Assembly (NCBI GenBank): GCA_001485295.1
Contig: BBOA01000001.1
Location: forward strand, 310,001-374,000
Reading direction: 5' to 3'
DNA length: 64,000 nt
From: Type-B symbiont of Plautia stali
GTDB lineage: Bacteria; Pseudomonadota; Gammaproteobacteria; Enterobacterales; Enterobacteriaceae
Shown: one piece after another, positions 60,401 to 64,000 of the stretch
Layout of the letters: each line of letters starts with the position of its first letter
Position numbering within the stretch: the stretch's first letter is position 1
Position numbers and translations under genes: made by a program
The notes under the pieces: generated by a model
What the model was told of the DNA's origin: nothing
The model's input: the letters and a program-made list of their open reading frames with translations, nothing else
Database searches by the model: none

Positions 60401-60776
60401 GCCATCGCCAGCGGGCAGTAGTCGATCCAGCCGTGCGGCAGACGCTTAAGCCGCGCACCCTCTTTCGCCACCCAGCGCTGCAGCGCCAGTTCGCTCGCCG
60501 CCGTGCGGCCTTTAAGCAATATCCGCTCACCGCCTACCTTCTGTAAACAGCTTTCCCAGCCCTACTGCCGATCCTGCTGACAACCCGGCGTCTCGCGTCA
60601 TGCCCCACTGCAGCGCCGACTGAGTCGCCCAGAAATCGCGATAGTGCTACCGATCATCCGTCACCAGCGACATCCCCTGTGCCAGCCGCTCCCGGCTGCC
60701 CATTAGCAGGATCATCAACAGCATGCCCAGCGCGCCGAGGTCTTGTTGATTTACAGGTTTTCGTCCTCCGCCCAGC
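60390..60776 (-). pseudogene. ygdB: YgdB, broken
   Basis: Pieces ALGMLLMILLMGSR, LAQGMSLVTDDR, TAG, HYRDFWATQSALQWGMTRDA correspond to the hydrophobic start and the SLVT...AQSALAWG segment of YgdB, with stops and frame changes after. Confidence 0.55.
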
Positions 60777-61303
60777 TCTCCAGCATTTCCAGCCAGCGGC
60801 TGGCGCGCCCCGTCAGACGCAGCTTAATCAGCCTGTCTGCACACTCGACGCTAAACTGCTCGACAGAGAGAAAAGCGGGATCGGCGAGACGTTCCCAGCC
60901 GGTTCCGCCGCACGCCTCCACGCCGCGCTGGGTTTCCAGCTGATTTTGCCACAGGCGAAATCCGTAATAGTCGCTTTCGGCGTGAATAGTCGCTTTCGGC
61001 GTGTGTCGCGCCTTCCTATTGGTCGTTGCTGTTGTCGTCCCAGCGCAGCAGCAGACAACCAGCGGAGAGGCTAAGCGCGCTCCCGCCGCAGTCGCCGTTG
61101 TAGTAGCCAGCGCGGCGCACCGCTTTTTCCAGCGTCTGCATTAGCTGCTGCAAACCCTCGCGCAGCTGAACCCGCTGCAGCAGGCGCAGGTTTTCGCTTA
61201 CCAGCAGTGGTAAACACCGGCCTGCGCTCAGCATCAGCGCCACGTCGATGGCCATCGCCACCAGCAGCTCTAGTAGGCTAAATACGGCGTTTCCCATTCG
61301 CAT
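60770..61303 (-). pseudogene. ppdB: prepilin-peptidase-dependent protein PpdB, broken
   Basis: From ATG at 61303: MRMGNAVFSLLELLVAMAI (type IV prepilin N-terminus with GF replaced by AV at the cleavage site), ENLRLLQRVQLREGLQQLM, KAVRRAGYYNGDCGG, LLLRWDDNSNDQ and then TAG. Beyond a perfect 19-bp tandem duplication (60966-61003) the rest (YYGFRLWQNQLETQRGVEAC, LIKLRLTGRASRWLEM) lies in another frame. Confidence 0.75.
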
Positions 61304-61526
61304 CCCTGCTCCTCCGGCTGACAAAGACGAATGCGCGCGGAAACGATCAGCCGCAAAGTGCCGCTCGCGTTCGCCTGCCGGGTTCGCAGCCAGCCGCCGG
61401 TTTTGCGCCGCTGCCAAGGCACCAGCGATCGGCCCGGTATCAGCCACAGCGCAAGATCCTAGTGAGGATAGCCAGCACTAGCAGCAGTTTCGGCAGCGTA
61501 AAGCCCTGTGATGATTTGTTTTTCAT
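61285..61526 (-). pseudogene. ppdA: prepilin-peptidase-dependent protein PpdA, truncated
   Basis: From ATG at 61526: MKNKSSQGFTLPKLLLVLAI, LT, TAG, then in other frames GRSLVPWQRRKTGG and GTLRLIVSARIRLCQPEEQG (the C-terminal RLCQ segment of PpdA). The middle, about 80 residues, is missing. Glu at prepilin position 5 appears as Lys (GFTLPK). Confidence 0.7.
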
Positions 61527-61662
61527 GGCGCTAGTCTACCTCGCGGCGTGTTCCAGTAAAGATGTCAGGGTTGCAGCTAGCAGCAACGCGGTGCGCGGCG
61601 ACGCGCAAAAAAAGCCCCGGCGAGCCACGACGCTGCGTCAAGACTTTTTACCTCTGCGAGGA

Positions 61663-62457
61663 TTACACCGCGACGGGCGCCTTAATGGCCGGATGGGGAT
61701 CGTAACCTTCGATCTCGAAATCCTCGAAGCGATAGTCGAAGATAGAATCTGGCTTGCGTTTGATTACCAGCGTCGTCAGCGCGCGCGGCTCGCGCGTCAG
61801 CTGCAGGCGCGCCTGCTCCAGATGGTTGCTGTAGAGGTGCGTGTCGCCGCCGGTCCAAACGAAATCGCTAACCTGCAGATCGCACTGCTGCGCTACCATA
61901 TGCACCAGCAGCGCGTAGCTGGCTATATTAAACGGCAGGCCGAGGAAGATATCGCAGGAGCGCTGATAGAGCTGACAGGAGAGCTTGCCGTCCGCCACGT
62001 AGAACTGGAAGAAGGCGTGGCACGGCGCCAGCGCCATCTCGTCCAGCTCGCCGACGTTCCACGTCGAAACGATAATGCGGCGTGAATCTGGGTTGCGCTT
62101 CAGCTGTTCGATCACTTTCGCAATCTGGTCGATCTCTTCGCCGCGCGCATTACCCCAGCTGCGCCACTGTTTGCCGTAGACCGGGCCGAGATCGCCGTTT
62201 TCATCAGCCCACTCGTCCCAGATGGTAACCTTGTTCTCTGTCAGATAGCCGATATTGGTTTCACCCTTCAGGAACCACAGCATCTCGTGAATAATCGAGC
62301 GCAGGTGCACTTTTTTCGTGGTCACCAGCGGGAAACCGTCCTGCAGATTGAAACGCATCTGGTGGCCAAAAATCGACAGCGTGCCGGTGCCGGTACGATC
62401 CGATTTTGGCATGCCGTGGTTCAGCACATGTTGCATCAGGTCCAGATACTGTTTCAT
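61663..62457 (-). CDS. thyA: thymidylate synthase
   Basis: Methylates dUMP to dTMP with 5,10-methylene-THF. 264 residues, as in E. coli. Active-site [18 protein letters not shown] with the catalytic Cys, [18 protein letters not shown] and the dUMP-binding [20 protein letters not shown] are complete; ends APVAV. The start [12 protein letters not shown] at 62457 overlaps the lgt stop, so the two are cotranscribed, as in E. coli. Undamaged. Confidence 0.98.
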   Translation of the reverse strand: MKQYLDLMQHVLNHGMPKSDRTGTGTLSIFGHQMRFNLQDGFPLVTTKKVHLRSIIHEMLWFLKGETNIGYLTENKVTIWDEWADENGDLGPVYGKQWRSWGNARGEEIDQIAKVIEQLKRNPDSRRIIVSTWNVGELDEMALAPCHAFFQFYVADGKLSCQLYQRSCDIFLGLPFNIASYALLVHMVAQQCDLQVSDFVWTGGDTHLYSNHLEQARLQLTREPRALTTLVIKRKPDSIFDYRFEDFEIEGYDPHPAIKAPVAV

Positions 62458-63341
62458 TTTACCTCTCGAGTGTGTTGCTGCGGGCGACAACGATACGCCC
62501 AGACCATCATAATAATGCCGGCCAGGATCATCGGAATGGAGAGGATCTGCCCCATGCTGACGCCGCCTTCGAACAGGCCGAGCTGCACGTCCGGCTGGCG
62601 GAAGAATTCCACGATAATGCGAAACGCGCCGTAGCCGATCAGGAATAAGCCAGAGATGCTGCCCATGGGACGCGGCTTGCGGATAAACAGGTTGAGAATA
62701 ATAAACAGCACCACCCCTTCTAGCATCAGCTCATAGAGCTGCGACGGATGGCGCGGCAGCACGCCGTAGGTATTCAGCAGCTGCTGAAGCTGGGGATCGT
62801 TCACCGCCAGCAACATAATATCTTCGCTGCGCGAGCCGGGGAAAAGCATAGCGTATTTGAAGTCCGGCGCAACGCGGCCCCATAGCTCGCCGTTGATAAA
62901 GTTGCCGAGACGACCGGCGCCGAGGCCGAACGGGATCAGCGGCGCGATAAAGTCGGAGACCTGAAAAAAGGTACGCTCAGTGCGGCGCGCGAAAATCAGC
63001 ATCACCACGATAACGCCGATCAGGCCGCCGTGGAACGACATGCCGCCATCCCAGACTTTAAACAGATAGAGCGGATTTTCCAGAAACAGCGACAGGTTGT
63101 AGAACATCACGTAGCCAATGCGGCCGCCGAGGAAGACGCCGAGAAAACTGGCATAGAGCAGGTTCTCCACCTCCTCTTTTTTCCATCTGCTGCCGGGTTT
63201 GTTGGCGCGGCGTACCGCCAGCCACATGGCAAAAATAAAGCCAACGAGGTACATCAATCCGTACCAGTGCAGCGAAACCGGTCCGACAGAGAAGATCACC
63301 GGATTGAACTGCGGAAATGCGATATAGCCGTTATTCATCAT
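62454..63341 (-). CDS. lgt: phosphatidylglycerol--prolipoprotein diacylglyceryl transferase
   Basis: Seven-helix inner-membrane enzyme that attaches diacylglycerol to the lipobox Cys. 295 residues. The Lgt signature [14 protein letters not shown] and the catalytic-region [18 protein letters not shown] and [13 protein letters not shown] are intact. The start is MMNN at 63341 or one codon later. It overlaps thyA. Intact and needed for the lipoproteins kept here (MltA, YgdI). Confidence 0.96.
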   Translation of the reverse strand: MMNNGYIAFPQFNPVIFSVGPVSLHWYGLMYLVGFIFAMWLAVRRANKPGSRWKKEEVENLLYASFLGVFLGGRIGYVMFYNLSLFLENPLYLFKVWDGGMSFHGGLIGVIVVMLIFARRTERTFFQVSDFIAPLIPFGLGAGRLGNFINGELWGRVAPDFKYAMLFPGSRSEDIMLLAVNDPQLQQLLNTYGVLPRHPSQLYELMLEGVVLFIILNLFIRKPRPMGSISGLFLIGYGAFRIIVEFFRQPDVQLGLFEGGVSMGQILSIPMILAGIIMMVWAYRCRPQQHTREVK

Positions 63342-63458
63342 TCACCATTTCAATTTTCAGCCCTAAAAAAGGGGCGCCAAGCGGATATGTTAAAAGGCTG
63401 CGCATCATAGCACAGCCGGGTTTTTACAGAGCAGGGTAAATGTAAATGAAGATAACGC

Positions 63459-64000
63459 CTAGCGCCCGCCGCGGATCAGTCCGCCCAGTCCGCGCCGCTC
63501 CATAAAGGCGGCCACCAAGTGGCGCACTTCCGACGCGGTATGCGCACCAAGGCCCTGCTCGCTCAGCTTTTGCGTCTCTTCTTTATCCAGATGGCGCAGT
63601 AGATATTTTACTCGCGGCACGTTCTTACCGTTCATACTGAGATGACGGTAGCCCAGCCCCACCAGCAGCGCGACGCACATCGGATCGCCCTCCATTTCAC
63701 CACATAAGCAGAGCTCGAGATTCGCCAGACGGGATTTGGAGGTGATCGCCTGCAGCGCGCTCAGCATCGCTGGATGCAGCAGATCGTACAGGTTGGCGAC
63801 GCACGTGTTGTTACGATCCACCGCCATTAGATACTGCGTCAGGTCATTGATGCCGACCGAGAAGAAATCGATGCGCGACTGCAGGTGCGAAATCATAAAC
63901 AGCATCGACGGCACTTCAATCATTACGCCGACGCGCGGCTTAGGAATGACGTAGCCCAGCATCTCTTTGACTTCGCGTCCGGCGCGCTGGGATCAGCTGC
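63459..64000 (-). pseudogene. ptsP: PtsP (enzyme I-Ntr), C-terminal part, probable frameshift
   Basis: The PEP-binding C-terminal domain is open from 63962: MLGYVIPKPRVGVMIEVPSM, DFFSVGINDLTQYLMAVDRN, CLCGEMEGDPMCVALLVGLG (active-site region with the catalytic Cys), GYRHLSMNGKNV, ending AFMERRGLGGLIRGGR. Just upstream, QRAGREVKE continues the frame, but one extra C in a CCC run near 63989 puts the preceding LI codons out of frame and a TGA in frame. Only 40 bases of upstream sequence are available, so whether the whole gene is broken is unsure. Confidence 0.75.

Overview
The window reads as a stretch of a degrading Enterobacterales chromosome. Gene content, synteny and protein resemblance point to Erwiniaceae (Pantoea/Erwinia relatives). 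Blocks follow the E. coli order (iraP-psiF-proC-yaiI-aroL-yaiA; pepD-gpt-frsA-crl-porin; yqcA-truC-yqcC-csrB-syd-queF-ppnN-xni; rlmM-ygdD-gcvA-gcvB-ygdI-csdA; tcdA-mltA-tRNA(fMet)-amiC-argA-recD-recB-ptrA-recC-ppd genes-thyA-lgt-ptsP). Roughly two thirds of the recognisable genes are broken by in-frame stops, small indels, internal deletions or deletion fusions. The many pseudogenes that are still readable, with GC still well above that of old endosymbionts, suggest a recent move to a host-restricted life. This is an inference from sequence; the species was not identified.

Layout. 1-4130: broken OPT-type transporter and IclR-type regulator, intact yaiA and aroL, then broken DUF2076, yaiI and DUF421 genes. 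4185-7400: intact proC, a wrecked Rieske/FAD oxidoreductase, psiF and iraP pseudogenes. 7440-17610: almost entirely wreckage (lacZ fused to an mdtG stub, a YmgB/AriR-family gene, a protease-inhibitor lipoprotein fused to a CHASE4-GGDEF-EAL protein, a CPBP protease, osmC, lldD fused to a dbpA tail, cheV, a chemoreceptor behind a sigma-28 promoter), with an intact small lipoprotein-like gene and an intact ygiW-like gene. 17770-20875: a broken surface-polysaccharide cluster (two family-2 glycosyltransferases and a flippase). 21597-29170: thioesterase and alpha/beta-hydrolase pseudogenes, a TumE-type toxin beside a frameshifted antitoxin, tRNA-Thr(CGT), an OmpC-type porin pseudogene and an autotransporter pseudogene. 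29537-33001: intact crl, gpt and pepD around a ruined frsA. 33260-36170: a ruined sugar ABC transporter whose binding-protein gene carries an internal inversion, plus glycerate kinase and galactarate-dehydratase wreckage. 36165-44340: truC, yqcC and syd remnants, CsrB sRNA, intact queF and ppnN, xni with one amber codon, rlmM and gcvA pseudogenes, intact ygdD, GcvB sRNA and ygdI. 44519-64000: csdA/tcdA remnants, intact mltA, a decayed initiator tRNA, amiC pseudogene, intact argA, recD, recB, recC, thyA and lgt around a gutted ptrA and ruined prepilin genes, then the end of ptsP.

What remains intact is coherent: proline (proC), shikimate (aroL) and arginine (argA) biosynthesis, purine salvage and nucleotide turnover (gpt, ppnN), queuosine (queF), thymidylate (thyA), lipoprotein maturation (lgt), peptidoglycan turnover (mltA), a cytosolic dipeptidase (pepD), all three RecBCD subunits, and the CsrB and GcvB RNAs. 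Motility and chemotaxis, surface glycans, an autotransporter, a porin, lactose, lactate and galactarate use, and envelope amidase functions are decaying. Three mutational signatures recur: abundant CTAG tetranucleotides with amber codons at former Trp and Gln positions, tandem duplications of about 10-30 bp, and deletions that fuse two gene stubs.
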